Source: Pegea sp. RAD2-039 (Eukaryota; Chordata; Thaliacea; Salpida; Salpidae). Taken from it: 64,000 bases of DNA. The notes beneath the pieces are model-generated. The model was not told where the DNA came from and ran no database searches. It was given only the letters and a program-made list of their open reading frames with translations. Shown piece after piece: positions 1 to 13,054 of this stretch. The position numbers and the translations under genes were made by a program. The first letter of the stretch is position 1. Every line of letters starts with the position of its first letter. The stretch covers positions 4,402,001 to 4,466,000 of the forward strand of contig JAQGEQ010000071.1 in the NCBI GenBank assembly GCA_034620365.1. Direction: 5' to 3'.

Positions 1-1
1 T

Positions 2-1052
2 CATGTTCCTTTGCTGATGAACAAAAGTGGGAAGAAGTTGTCGAAAAGAGAAGTATGTCTTGTTGTTATTGGATGTTTCTGATGCTGCTAATCTGATTTT
101 CATGAAAGGGAGAAGTTTTTGTTGAAAGTTATTTAAAGAAAGGCTTCTCACAAGCTTCTATCATCAACTTTGTTTCTTGTTATGGAGCTGGTTTCATCAA
201 TCAAAAGTTCCCTGTTCTTCAACCAAATCCAAAAGAGTTGATAAAAACTCTTTCAAAATCTTTCGAATTGTCAAAAGTTGGTTTTCAGTTCTTTTATCAC
301 TCAAAAATTTAATTTATTTTTCTTAGTTGTCACATACAGATGCTAAGATTAATTTCGATAAACTGAATGAAATTAGTTCCTCGATGACAAGTCATCAGTT
401 ACAAACAGAACGCAGCAAGATATTTGAAGCTTCAAAGAGATTGATCAAGAATAAATATCCACAGAGTTATTTATTCAGAGATGACATTATTGAATCATCT
501 CTTAATCAAGTATTAGATAGACTCCAGGTGATTTTTATCATTTTGATAACTTGTAAAAGGTTAACAACTTGTTTAGAATAGAGGGTTGGTTCATCTTCAT
601 CAGCTTGTTGAAGATCAAAATGAGTTTTTATGGATGCGACCAAAAGTAGAAAATATTCCTTTATTGAATGAAAGCAATTATATCAAATTTCTGCAAGAGT
701 TTTTATTGTAAGTTTGAACAATCTTCAAAATATTTCAATTTGAATCAAAATCTTTCAGAGTTTTACAAGAAGTCGACTGGACAGATGAAACTAATTTTTC
801 TAAGATATGTAAACAGATTGTGAAAAAACATTCCAAGAATGTTGGAAATTTATGGAAAATTTTGAGGCTTCAACTTGCTGGTGTTGAGGTTAATACAATC
901 CAAATTACAAATTATTACAAATCAAACTTGTTGTTGTTTAGAATGGAATGCCAGTGGTTGATTTGATGCAAGTTTTACAGAAAAGTGAGACACTGCTTCG
1001 GTTAGAATATTCGTCTTCAAAATTCAACATTCGTCAATCAACAAGCTGCTAG
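2..1052 (+). CDS. EARS2: Mitochondrial glutamyl-tRNA synthetase, C-terminal part (5' end outside window)
   Basis: Class I aminoacyl-tRNA synthetase that charges mitochondrial tRNA-Glu. My splice model is 2-52, 109-276, 327-527, 577-707, 759-888 and 942-1052, giving 263 residues that stay in frame through five GT-AG introns of 49-56 nt. The first exon carries KLSKRE, the KMSKS-type ATP loop of this family, followed by GEVFVESYLKKGF, which matches the EARS2 segment after that loop. The C-terminal anticodon-binding region is recognisable by FLWMRPKVE (human YLWTRPAVG), LWKILRLQLAG and GMPVVDLMQVL. The catalytic Rossmann half, including the HIGH motif, lies upstream of the window. A poly(A) signal AATAAA sits at 1097-1102. 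Identity as EARS2 rather than a cytosolic or bacterial GluRS rests on co-linear similarity to the human protein as I remember it. Confidence 0.9.
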
Positions 1053-1189
1053 CAACAAATATTTTTTTAAATTTTTTATCATCAAAAAATTCATTAAATA
1101 AAAATTACAAATATTTTATGTGTTTATTAATAGAGTGAATCATAACAATTTATTTGCGTTTACAATTTTCTTACTAATTTTTATTTATC

Positions 1190-2120
1190 TATTCATTTAT
1201 TACAATAAATGCGAAGGAGGGTGCCTGAAAAGAGCACCTCTCGCTAACACACATTCTCACAAATAACATCTATTCAGTCAAAAATATAGAAAGCAAAAGA
1301 TGTAATACAAGGCATTTCAGTAGTCCTCAAAGCATATAACAGTGGAAATATACATAAAATTATAATAATATAAAAAAAAGGAAAAATTCACAGTTTAGAA
1401 ATGGCAATGTTGGCAATACTATAGCGGTTGAACAGCAAAAGTGATTCTGACATGACAATGTCTGATGGCAGCTGGTTCCATGTACTAATTGTGGAAAATG
1501 AGATAAAATTGTTCTGATTAACGTACCAGGTGATATGGGCTTATTAATATGTAATGTGTCTTGTCTGAGTTGATATAACTTGAGGGAAGGACTAATGGGA
1601 AAAAAATCATCAAATTTAAGGTCAATTAAATTGTAGATAATTTTAAAAATAAGAATTAAGTCGCATTTAATCCGTCGCATTTAATCCGTCGAATTTCCAA
1701 AGTATCTAAACTGAAGAAGCTGAGACGATGTTTATAACTATCATATTTAATATTAAATTTCCTGCATACCAATCACGTAAATGTTGCCTGAACAGATTCG
1801 ATTTTTTTGATATCACTAACTTGATATGGTATCCATGCACTGACATTGTATTCAAGAATTGGACGTACGTACAATTTGAAAAGATTGATAAAAAGCATGG
1901 GTTCTTAGAATTAAAGGTCTTTATAATAAGGTAGACAAGGTTGATTGATTTTTCAAAGATTTTGGGAACATAAATGTGCTATTTAAAGTCAGATGATAGA
2001 GTAATGCCAAGGTCTAGGACCGAAGATATCTGTTGAATAATAAATCTATTGATGGAGTATTGGTTCAAGCAATTTACAGCTGGTTTACGAGAAAAAGTTA
2101 TAAGTTCAGACTTTCAAATA
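1190..2120 (-). mobile_element. 3' end of a CR1/jockey-clade LINE
   Basis: Read on the minus strand, the segment encodes the post-RT tail typical of CR1/jockey ORF2: DLGITLSSDFKWHIY near 2030-1980, a block of the form LEYNVSVWIPY near 1860-1810, and a terminal block WNQLPSDIV near 1470. Coding then stops and the element ends in GCATTTATTGTAATAAATAAA near 1220-1195. The same 3' terminus occurs at about 22495 and 59470, so three insertions of one family are present. The reverse transcriptase core is absent, so this is a 5'-truncated copy. It lies just downstream of EARS2 in opposite orientation. The frame shifts between blocks, so the copy is decayed. Confidence 0.8.
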
Positions 2121-3409
2121 TGAATTCATCACAGCTTTGCTTTTGTACATCCTCAAACCCTGATCTCTGGTAGTCGGTACTTTTACTTCAACTTGAGACT
2201 TATAGCATCTGAAACTCCCGATTCGATTCGAGAACTTCAATTCGAGAACTGATGACGCCTCTGTAGTGGCTGAATCAGCGCTGCAGGCAACACAATGATC
2301 AAAATTTTATTAATTGGTAAACTCTCATCTGGATGTAGAAACGAAATCGCTCTAAAAGAGACACAAGGAAAATCCTTGTAAGCTGGGTATCCACTCTCAG
2401 CTCGCTGCAGATTGCAGAGAAAGGTTGTCGGAGAAGTCCTATCAACAGCATCTTTCGTGAGCGAAACCCACCGACGCTCTAGTATAAAACAAGAAATCAG
2501 ATAACTTTCTTCAGAAAGTTTCTTTCCAATGTTCGGGTGTATCTTTCGTGTGTTGACTTATTTAATCACAAAATGACTAAATGTAAATGCTAAAGGACAA
2601 AAACTAGTCCATCTTTCATTCTGTCGCTTCTACTTTACTTTCCTGCATGTTCTATATTTAAACCTCGAAGAACCGCTCAACAAATACTTTTATATGACGA
2701 TTACCAGCATCTGTACTTGAAGTTTTTCATTTTATTTTAAGTTTCACTTTAAGTTTCAGGTTTTTTACATCGACACTTTTTAGTTCTTTGAAATAAGAAT
2801 TCTTCTTTACTATCTTTAATTCGTCAGAGAGTTTATTTTCAGTGGTTTGTGGGATTTTAAGTCTATAAAAACTGAAAAATAAACTTCAATTGTTTTACTC
2901 AATTTAGATTAATAACTTTATATCTTGTCTACCAAAATGGTTTCTATTCAATTTAATGAAATATACGCATTTTAATTTCTATAAGCTATAAATAGATCAA
3001 ATGTTGAAGCCTTGCTTTAGTAGAATGATAATATGGCTACATAAAACGCTCTCAACCTACGTTACCTGTAGACTTTTCTTTGTTATTTGGAACGTAGCTG
3101 TTTTTTATTCGATTTTTGTTATAAAATCATTTCTTTAAGAAAAATAATTTATTTTACTAAATTTGCAGCTTTAATTTCTATAAAACTTCCGACTGTTTTA
3201 CTTTTAAACTTTATCTAACCTTAAAAAATGACGTTACTATTATGATTTATTTTCGATTTAAATCGGTACGCAGCTGTTTTGGTCTGTAGCAAGAATTAGT
3301 GCGTAGTAACCGTTTCGCCCAATTTCCTGTTTTAATTTTTTTGTTTAAAATTGCGCGAGTAATTATAGAGTTTTACAAAGATTTTTGTTTTGAAGTTAAT
3401 TCTATCCAA
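2121..3409. other. Intergenic, upstream of CDC7
   Basis: No open frame or RNA gene that I can support. The part at 2150-2480 is richer in GC than its surroundings and may be an old repeat, but I could not match it to another segment. The rest is AT-rich and presumably contains the CDC7 promoter and 5' leader. Confidence 0.5.
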
Positions 3410-5445
3410 ATGTCGGCAACACAATCGAAAGATTCTAGAAAATTACATCAAGCAAGAGAAATTGTAAAATTAAACAGAAATATTCCAGTTTTGAACAATC
3501 ATTTTGATATCTTAAATATTATTGGTTCAGGTTAGCTTGTTTGAAATTTATTATGATTAAATTGTTTTCTAAAAAGTTTTAATTTTTTCATTTTATAAAA
3601 TAGTTTATGTTGTTTTCAGATTCTTGATAGTTAATTTGTTTTCCAATTTACAAAGATATTTAAATTGAGTTTAAGAATATACAAATATTTTAAGTATTTA
3701 TTTGTGGCTTTAAATTTGATTTTCTATAACTGCTTATGCAAATAGAACTAAATATTTTATATCTGAAACTTAATTATTCAATTTTAATATTTTCCAAATG
3801 CTAATAGTTACTCAAATTATTACAAATTCCTCAAATTTGAATAAATTATTCCAATATATATAATTATGTCAATTTTATAATAAATAATAAAATATTCTTT
3901 GATTATTATATACAATTATATACAATGAAACTTAAATTTTCAAAAATAGTTTAATTATTTATAATTTTATATTTTTTAGGAACTTTTAGTAAAGTCTTTT
4001 TGGCCAAACTAAACAAACCAACAAAAAATGAAAAGAAATTTGCCCTAAAATATCTTTTATCCACAACCCACCCCACTAGAATTGAAAATGAAATTAGATG
4101 TCTTTGTACATTGAAGTAAGTTCATTGAAGCGTGAAAATCATTCAACCGTGAACTGATTATCTTCAGAGGCATCAATAATGTAGTCGGAATTGAAAGTGT
4201 TCTTCATCACAAGGGCCAGACTCTTTTAATCTTACCTTACATGAAACATCAAAAATTTGAGGTTTTTTTTCTTCACTCATCACTCCCTAATTGAGATCTG
4301 ATCTTCTTCAGACACTGATCTGGGAGATGAATCTGGAAGATATTCAATGCTACATGAGCGGGCTCCTTACCGCGCTGAGACACACTCATTCTCATGACAT
4401 CATTCATCGCGACATCAAACCAAATAACTTCTTGTATGACAACAAAACTAAACAGTAAGACGCGAGTGAGCGAGTGATTGGTTGCCATGACAACCGGTCG
4501 CGCCCTCAGATGTGGATTGGTCGACTTTGGATTGGCAGAATTTATTCAAACTTCCTCGAAGCGACCGTTAGCCGAGATCAATCACGCCAACCTGATGACG
4601 TCATCAGAAGGAGATGACGAACCACTGATGAAAAAGGCGAAGATGACAAGCGGCAGTGACGTCATCAACAAGCGGCGCGAAACTTGTGGATGTTTCAACA
4701 ATTTCACAGTTTGTAAAATCTGTTTAAAAAGGTTTGTCCCTTAAACTGCGCCCTTAATGACGTCATCACTTCTCGCGTATCGCAGAAAACCGGGTAAGTA
4801 TTCGCGCGCTGGGACTTCGGGGTTTCGAGCTCCGGAAGTTTTGTTTCAATGTGAAAAGCAGACGACAGGTGAGCAGCGCCACCTGGTGGCAGTTTTGTGA
4901 ACTTAATTCCTCTTCTAGCGGTTGATATCTGGTCTTCCGGAGCAATCCTTCTTTCTCTTCTGACCCGGAATCAAACTTTCTTCTATCCCAACACTGATCT
5001 CCTCTCTCTGCTGCAAATTTGTCGCCTTTTTGGAACTTCTCGAATGCAAGAGGTCGCGCGTCGCTGTGGTGAGTTACAAATCGCTTCTTGATGACGTCAC
5101 ATCCGGTGGTTGATGCACAGGTAACGAGATGAAGACGTCGATGGTGTTTAAGGAGGTTGATCTTCACCGATTGATTCTCGTGTTTCGTAAATCAAATCAA
5201 GATGAAGGTGATCCAAAATGGCTTTTCACCAAAATAGATTTTCACAAATTTTCCTTTTTTCAGTTTTAATTGAAAACGACAAAATTAAAAAGATCGTAGA
5301 AACTAAAGCGCCGCTTCCGCCCGAGTTTCATGACGATGACGTCAGTGATGACGTCATCGATTTATTGAAAAAACTTCTTGATCCAAATCCAGAAACTCGG
5401 ATTACAGCAAAATCTGCTCTTCATCATCCATTCTTTGCATCCTAA
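3410..5445 (+). CDS. CDC7: CDC7 kinase catalytic subunit (DDK)
   Basis: Serine/threonine kinase that, with its DBF4 partner, phosphorylates MCM helicase to fire replication origins in the nucleus. Splice model: 3410-3530, 3980-4115, 4168-4261, 4312-4454, 4510-4731, 4786-4868, 4919-5068, 5121-5207, 5264-5445 (405 residues). Kinase landmarks in order: GSGTFSKVFLA glycine loop, ALKYL lysine, helix-C Glu in IENEIRCL, HRDIKPNNFLY catalytic loop, VDFGLAEF metal-binding loop, GFRAPEVL, DIWSSGAILLSLL, and NPETRITA. Between the DFG motif and the APE block sits the Cys cluster CGCFNNFTVCKICLKR, the zinc-binding element characteristic of CDC7 kinase insert 2, but the insert is much shorter than in vertebrates. 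All introns are about 45-55 nt except the first (449 nt). The start is the first ATG in frame. AATAAA at 5499-5504. Six TGACGTCA palindromes lie within the gene. Confidence 0.93.
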
Positions 5446-6357
5446 AAAGTCATTTTTCTGATGAAGAATTTTTCGTTTCAATTTTTGGTGAAATTCGAAA
5501 TAAAAGGAATTTTAATTTTTTCTCCGATTTCTTTTTTTTAGTTTTTATGTCTAAAAAAAATTTATCGAAAAGTTTTTCAAAATACAAAAGTTGTTTTTAT
5601 AAAATTCACTTTTCTGTTCATCATCACTTTTGATGAGAAGTTAATTTTAGAAAATTAATCTGTAAACTTTGTAATGAGAAAATAATTATTCGAGAAGTTT
5701 CGAAAATCGCGAAATTTTTGAATCTGAAATCGCGGAAATGCTTTTTCAAAAAATGGCGCAAAAAATAGAACCTGTTGTTGTCCGAGGACTTTTTACAAGT
5801 CAAGGTGCTAATTCAACCAAATTTTCATTTCTAAATTTGCAACAATTACAAATAATCAAATTTGTAAAAATTTTTCTTCAGTTTTATGGCTTTCAATTCG
5901 TTAAAAAGATTTCACAAATTTGAAGATCTACAAAATTTCTAAACTAATCACTAAATTTAAACATTTTTGTGTTTTTAATTAAATTATTTTGGTTTTAAAA
6001 CCAAACACCAACTTTCGAACACCTTCACTTGCAACTATTTTTGTCACTAATTTTCATCCAAAGTAAATTAATTTTTAAATTTATCTTTAATTAAAATCAC
6101 ATCAGCTAATTTGTAATTATTTTTTAGAATTATTTTGATCAAATTTACTTTTTTAGTTAGTTCCTCAAACTGAAATAAACCCATTAAAATATTAAAATCC
6201 AAAATTAAAATATTTCATGCAATTAGCTTTTTCAATTATAGATAAGAACATTTTCAAAAATCAAAAACTTTTCATAATTTTAAATTATTTATGCAAAACA
6301 CGAAATTAAAATCATTCAAGAAAGAAAGCCCAGTGGAAAATTTTAATAAAATGCTTC
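5446..6357. other. Intergenic between convergent CDC7 and the mucin gene
   Basis: AT-rich, contains the CDC7 poly(A) signal. A 61-codon frame at 5738-5923 has no recognisable content. Nothing else seen. Confidence 0.5.
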
Positions 6358-9300
6358 TTAGAAAAGATGCTGTATGATGAAAACCACTAGAACACCTGGA
6401 AATGTAAGAATGACGAATTAGTTGCTTTGTCAATATTTGTCCCTGGCTACAGAAACTCACTAAGCTATTGTAATTATTTACAAGTTTAAATAGCAAGTAA
6501 CCGATGCTTAAAAAGCTTACACAAAAGGTAAGAAACTCACAAAATAAACTGCTCTGAATTCGTACTGCTGAACAATATTGATCTCCAAATGTTTTTTCGA
6601 TTGTACCGTCACTTGTGCATGTTATTTTAATACAATTGTCAATTACTCTTATTTCATCTATAAAACACAAATTGTTGTTGTAGATATGGCATAGATTGAA
6701 AATTAATTGTTTTTTATTAGATTCTCAAATCAATCTTTAATTTTTTTAGGTTTCAAAAAACAAACTTACTGATTAACAAATAAGACCCTTCATAATAACA
6801 CGTTGAATTGTTGGTTTCTGAATTCTTTGTTGTTACTTCTTGTGTTGTCATTTTTACGGTTGTAGCTCCTTTAGTTGTATTTCCTTCTGTCTTTGGTATA
6901 TCTGTAGTTTTAATTGTGGTATTTAGTGTACCATTTTCGTTTTTAGTTATCAGTTCTGTTGTTGGTTCTACTGTTGTGAATTTTGTTGTCATAGTTTGTT
7001 TTGCTGTAGTTGGTTCTGTTGTAGATTGTTCTGTTGTTGTCGGTTCTGTACTATATTTTGTTACTGTAGCTGGTTCTGATGACTGTTCTGTTGTCAATTG
7101 TTTTGTTGTTGTAGTTTGTACTATTGTAGATATTTCTGATGTTGCAAGTTCTATTGTAAAAGGTACTGTTGTCGTAAATTTATCGTTTGATTCTGTTGAT
7201 ATTCTGATTGGTTCTGTTGTAATTTGTTCTGTTGTAGCTTGTTCGGTTGTAGCTTGTTCTGTTGTTGTGGCTTGCTCTGTTGTAGCTTGTTCAGTTATTG
7301 TTGTAGCTTGTTCTGTTGCAGCTTGTTCAGTTATTGTTGTAGCTTGTTCTGTTGCAGCTTTTTCAGTTGTTTTTGTAGCTTGTTCTGTTGTAGCTTTTTC
7401 AGTTGTTGTTGTAGCTTGTTCTGTTGTAGCTTGTTCAGTTGTTGTTGTAGCTTGTTTTGTTGTAGATTTTTCAGTTGTTGTTGTGGCTTGTTCTGTTGTA
7501 GCTTTTTCAGTTGTTGTTGTAGCTGGCTCTGTTGTAGCTTGCTCAGTTGTTGTTGTGGCTTGTTCTGTTGTAGCTTGTTCAGTTGTTGTTGTAGCTTGTT
7601 CTGTTGTAGCTTGTTCTGTTGTAGCTTTTTCAGTTATTGTTGTGGCTTGTTCTGTTGTAGCTTGTTCTGTTGTAGCTTTTTCAGTTGTTGTTGTAGCTGG
7701 CTCTGTTGTAGCTTGCTCAGTTGTTGTTGTGGCTTGTTCTGTTGTAGCTTGTTCAGTTGTTGTTGTAGCTTGTTCTGTTGTAGCTTTTTCAGTTATTGTT
7801 GTGGCTTGTTCTGTTGTAGCTTGTTCTGTTGTAGCTTGTTCAGTTGTTGTTGTAGCTTGTTTTGTTGTAGATTTTTCAGTTGTTGTTGTGGCTTGTTCTG
7901 TTGTTGTCGGCCCTGTAGTATATTTTGTTACTGTAGCTTGTTCTGCTGACTGTTCTGTTGTCAATTGTTTTGTTGTTGTAGTTTGTACTATTGTGGATAT
8001 TTCTGATGTTGCAAGTTCTATTGTAGATTGTTCTTTTAAAGTTTCTTCTGTTGTTGAAATTAGATTCATTATATACTTTTCTGTAGTTGTTTCTTTTTCT
8101 GTTGTTGATTGTGCTGCTGTTGTAAATGGTTCTATTGTAAATTTTGTTGTTGTAAACTGTTCTGTTGTAGATAATTTTGCAGTTGTAATTGATCCATTTG
8201 TATTTTTTTCTGTTATTGTAGGTTGTTTCGTTGTATAAGATTCTGTTGTAGATTTTTCTGTTGTTTTAGCTTGTATTGTTGTAGCCAATATACTTGTTGT
8301 AAGTTGTTCTGTAGTTGATTGCTTTGTAGAAGATTGTTCATTTGTCATACCTTGTTCTGTTGTAGATTGTTTGGTTGTGATTTGTTCAGCTGTAGTTGAT
8401 TTTGATGCATCATTGTTTGTTGTAGCTTCTGTTGTTGATTGTTTTGCTGTAGTTTTGCCTGATGTATAGTTTTCTGTTGTTGTTAATTCTATTGTAGTTC
8501 CTGTTTGTGTGGCTTGCTCTGTAGTTTCAATTGTTGGTGTTGTTACTTTAGAGCAATTTTTTTCATCTTCGTTTGAAACACAATCAAACTTTCCATCGCA
8601 GACATCACTTTTAGGAATACAAGCTCCATCACCGCATTTGAATTCATCTTCAGAGCAATCTAAGAAATTACAAGTAAAAAAAAGTTAAAAAAAGTTCTTA
8701 AAAATTTTACAAAAGTGAGTTTAGAAAACTTTTCTTAAATTAAAAGTAATTAAATTAAAGATATCTTGTTTGTCTTAAAGACCTCTTTCACATCCTATTT
8801 CATCTTCAGCTTCTATACAATCCGCTAATCCATCACAAAGTGATACTTTGGGAATGCATACCTCATCTGAACAAGAAAACTCATCCTCAGAGCAACTGTA
8901 GTAATAATAATCGGTTGTTGTTTCAACTACGGTTGTAGTTGTTGGCGCCATTGCTAAATGAACAGAATTATTAAAAATACTTTTCAAGTTTTTCGAATAA
9001 CGAACTTGTAACGTAAGTGCAATTTTTTTCATCTTCTGCATTTGGACAGTCTACAAGACCATCACAAAGTTGTACCGATAACAAACAAAGCGAAGTGTCG
9101 CTTTCACAAACAAACATATCATCGTCACAAGATCCGTACGAACTAGACTCATAATAATCGTTTCCAGAGTAGGAAGCCCCAGAGCCTTCTTTGTCACTTT
9201 CTGAAATATTTTTGTGACATTATAACTCTCAGACATCAGAATTTTCCGCTGAACGCTTCAATGATTTTAACCCTAGGGCGAAACTTTAAACCAGTAGATT

Positions 9301-10119
9301 ATAAAAGAGAAATGTTCACCAGGAAGACAGTCACGTTCATCTTCTCCTTGAGGACAGTCTTGCTCTTCATCACAAATTTTACTCTTATTCACACAAACAG
9401 CTTCAAGACACAAAAAACTTTCTTCACCACATTCAACTATATCTCTGTCATCTATAAGATTAAATCTTTATCTTCTACACCTTTAAAAATATCAACAGAC
9501 CTTTGCAGTTCATCTCATCTTTGCCGTTTATACAATCACTTTCACCGTCACAAACACGAGAAATATTCACGCATGTATCAAATCGATCTTGGCAAGAGAA
9601 GAGATGTCCACAACTGCCATTTGAAACCTCTAAAAATGTCACGAGAAAGTTAGAAGAAATGAGAAGTTAAAGAAAATTCACTGCAAAGTTAACAAAGAAA
9701 TTCTCCCAACATTCTTAATAATTATAAAATAGTTTTTGTATAAAAATAAAACAATTATCAATTTTTGATTGATAAATAAATGAATTTATTTGTAAATTGA
9801 TAAGCAGCAGCAGTTTAGCATTAAAATTGATGAATGAAAATGTAGATCCGAAGAAAACTTACTTGTCACTTGAGTTGTGACCTGTGATGTAGTAATTGGT
9901 GTCTTTTCAGTCGTATTTTGATCTACAAACAAGCAAACTGTATAATTTAATGCTTCGTTAGTTCAGTTAATAATTACCTTTATTTTCCCATTGAATTTCG
10001 ACAATTTCTACAGCCTATAAATAAATAAAGAAATAGATAATTAATGTCTAAAAGTCATCATATAAACGCACCTTGGTTTTAAGGAAAAGGCACAAAAATA
10101 CTAAAAAAAAGGTTTTCAT
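6358..10119 (-). CDS. Secreted LDLa-repeat / Thr-rich mucin-like protein
   Basis: Probable secreted or surface glycoprotein; no ortholog recognised. The start at 10119 gives MKTFFLVFLCLFL, a clear signal peptide, in a 48-nt first exon followed by short GT-AG introns. Five LDL-receptor class A modules follow, roughly at 9630-9530, 9460-9330, 9160-9010, 8910-8790 and 8660-8540, each with six Cys and the calcium box, for example CDGESDCINGKDEMNC and CDGLADCIEAEDEIGC. A long Thr/Glu/Gln array (about 8520-6800) is built from ATTEQ and ATTTTEQ units and is presumably O-glycosylated. A Cys-containing tail (CYYEGSYLL, CIKITCTSDG, DQYCS) at 6810-6560 resembles a single VWC-type module. A last small exon encoding a short hydrophobic end and stopping at 6358 is my least certain call. 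LDLa modules usually bind ligands or calcium; a mucus or coat role is inference. Confidence 0.75.
6900..8500 (-). repeat. Coding minisatellite: Thr-rich array
   Basis: A tandem array inside the mucin gene, with units of 15 and 21 nt that alternate as a 36-nt higher unit (ATTEQ plus ATTTTEQ on the minus strand). A larger block containing SEISTIVQTTTTKQL and ATVTKY occurs on both sides of the array (near 7140-7060 and 8010-7930), which shows a segmental duplication inside the gene. On the plus strand the same DNA gives long Val/Cys-rich open frames, which are artefacts of the repeat. Confidence 0.9.
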
Positions 10120-13054
10120 TTTTAATCTGAAAGTAATAAACATTTAATTAGGTTTCTAAAAAAAACTGACAAGAAAATTGAATAAAAAACATAAAAAAAC
10201 AGAAGTTAGTTTTAAAATTTTCTAAACTGGTATAGCTCCATACAAATTATTCTTAGAAAAATAATTCTTTTATCTTTAATGCTTCCAAATTTTATTTCCT
10301 TATAACTTTTTTTTTCTTTTTTGAAGTAATCAATCACTTTTTGATTTTAGTATCCAAGGTTAGTTTCTATTTGTACAATGTATATTTTATTGTGATGTCA
10401 GCACAGTTGCCTTGAAGCGAACGAACGAAGGTGTTTCATAATAGGAGAAATATTTTGCAGAATCTTATTCATGATAAAAATATTTGAGCTTTGACGTTTC
10501 TCAGCTTTTAAAACAACAAAAGTTGCAACAATAGATTCACGTGTCAATGTAACATACAACCTGATAACTATTAACCAACTTTTTTCTGTACTAACAACTC
10601 AATAAAACGTCATGTAAAAATCTATAAATGATACGTAATTATCAAATCTAATTTTCGGACCTTACGACATTTTCAACTATGTGTGAACATGATGTAGAAA
10701 CACAAAAATATGTTTCCTGGCTGCTTTTTATCAATGACAGACTAAATTAACTGATTACAGTCTAGCTAAGGCGAGAGAAACTAGAAAAAATAGTTCAGTT
10801 TCAAGTTTTTTATTTTTAAGTTAGCTTCCAGTAAGCTTTGTTGTTCTTGTTGAATAATTTCAGTCAAATAAGGGCAAAAGACATACTCATTTCACATTTA
10901 AATCTAAAAAAACTTGAATAACAATAGCTCAAAGAACTTGAAAGCATAAGAAGCATTCCACCCTTTTTACAAGCAAACTTTGTTTGAACAACAAATTATT
11001 CTTTTATAACAATTTTTATCGAAAAAATCCTAATTTTTTATCAAAGTTAAGATCTAAATGTGTGATACACTATTACAAAATCGTCAATGACTTTCACTGA
11101 TATTTTAAATTTAAACAAAAGTCCCACAAACTACCAACTAAACGTTTGTTTTCTCAAAGTTGTTCAAAGATATTAAATTAATTTGCATTTTTTAAATCAT
11201 AGAGCCTAGGTTTAAGAGTTAAAAGTTGTTGAAAAAAATAAAAAAAAAGTATTTTATTGCAGTATAAAAATATTAAAGTCAACACAATTTAAAAGTTCAA
11301 ACACCAAGAATGTATTTAAATCATTTTACAAACCTTCTAAAACTGACTTCAAAACTAATTTGAAACCTTTTTAATTTATAAAATATTTCAACGTGTATCT
11401 GTATTATGTTAAATTGAGTGGAAATATTTTAACAGTTGTACTTACGATATAATTTAAAAATACATTTTGTTGTTTAGTTTATCAATTAATCTTTTAGATA
11501 TGAATTATATCTAAATAGAAAATAGATGAACAATTTTGACATCTTAGCAATTTTATTTGATCTTCAATTGAACAAAGCTTTCTGTTTGTGCAAAAAATTC
11601 AAACTTCATGGTAATTAGATCTACTTAAAATGAAATTTTACAAAACAATCTAAAAAGCAAAAGTCCCTGGCTTTGATTGTTTATTTAACTTCCATAAGTC
11701 ATAAAGAAAATCAAGAAGAACAAAAATTCCTGAAGCAACATAATTTGTTGGTTAATACAAATAGTTTCAGTGTTGAAAGATGGAAATATTTAATAGAAAA
11801 TATAATTTGTTCCTTCTTCTACGAAATTATTAGCAATTCTTCTAAATTATTCGTCTTTTTTTCCTCTTCAAGTTGTTTCTTGATGTTAAAAAGCCAACTT
11901 TGTTTATCATAACTATTATTTACTTAAATAGATCTTATCAATGAAAGTTTGTTGGCAAAGACAATTCTTTGATTGATTTAAATTTTATTCTTTTAATGAG
12001 CTTTTAACTTTATACATAAAATTATAAAAAACAATTAATTTAATTTAATTACAAAAAGATTATTACTTTTATTTGAAAAATTTATAATTCAATCAATTGA
12101 ATTGTCTTGTAACCTCTTAAAATACTTATCATATCAACACAGGGTGAAACAAATTCACATCTCCTTGTAACACTCGTTATTTTGGTACATAATTGAGTAC
12201 AAGTGTTTGTCAAACGATGCATAAACTCTTGTAGTATATACTCACTATCGTCACTATTAATCTGAAACTTTTAGGATTTTTTATCTGAATGGTTTGATTC
12301 ACAATTCATGCTTAGCAAGATTTAAATGTTTGCTTCTAGTCGTTTTTAGTTGTCGAAATATTTAAGCAATGCACAGCTTATAGTAAATTGTTAAGACTTC
12401 TAAAATGAAAGTTTCTTTTTAGTCCAAAAACTTTACAGCTAATTTTAGTTATTTAAAAAGATTAAAACTAAAGATAAATAATCTAATTATCTGAATAAAA
12501 TGGAAATAGTTAAATTGTCTTTAGGGTTTGTATATAGTCTACAGATAAATTTGAAATGTTTTTATAAATATTTAAAAACATAAGCAAAAATTTGAATAAG
12601 ATTAAAATCAGCTAAGAAGTTTGGTTGAGATTGTTTACTAAAAGTAAACATAAATAATTTCATTTATCAAATTAAAATCAACCCTATATAAAAAGTTTTG
12701 ATTGAAGAACTAGAAAGTCTGATGATTTTGAATTTACCGATATAATGAACCTTCGTTTTACGTTTAAAGTCATTAAAATGTCACTTCAACAAATATCAAA
12801 GCTTATTTTATCATAAATTTGTAGAAGAAATCTGTACAACTTAACATTTGATTTAAAGACTATAACCAATTAGGTTTTCTATTTCAGTTTTCTAATCAAA
12901 CGGTTTCCTTATCAATAGTTTATATAAGATATAAATCATTTATTTATTTAGTTTGAATGGAGAAAGATTTTACGAATATTTTTATAAAGTTTTTGTAAAT
13001 ATTTGAGCTTCTATTATTCATTTACAATTTATATTTATGACTGATTTATTATCA
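10120..13054. other. Intergenic, AT-rich
   Basis: About 2.9 kb upstream of the mucin gene. I see only short open frames without protein-like content, for example 11673-11912. No repeat of another part of the window was recognised. The mucin promoter should lie next to 10120. Confidence 0.5.

Noticed and set aside
6808-8238. Long plus-strand open frames rich in Val, Cys and Phe
   Set aside because: They are the antisense of the Thr-rich array; stop-free only because the repeat unit has no stop in those frames.
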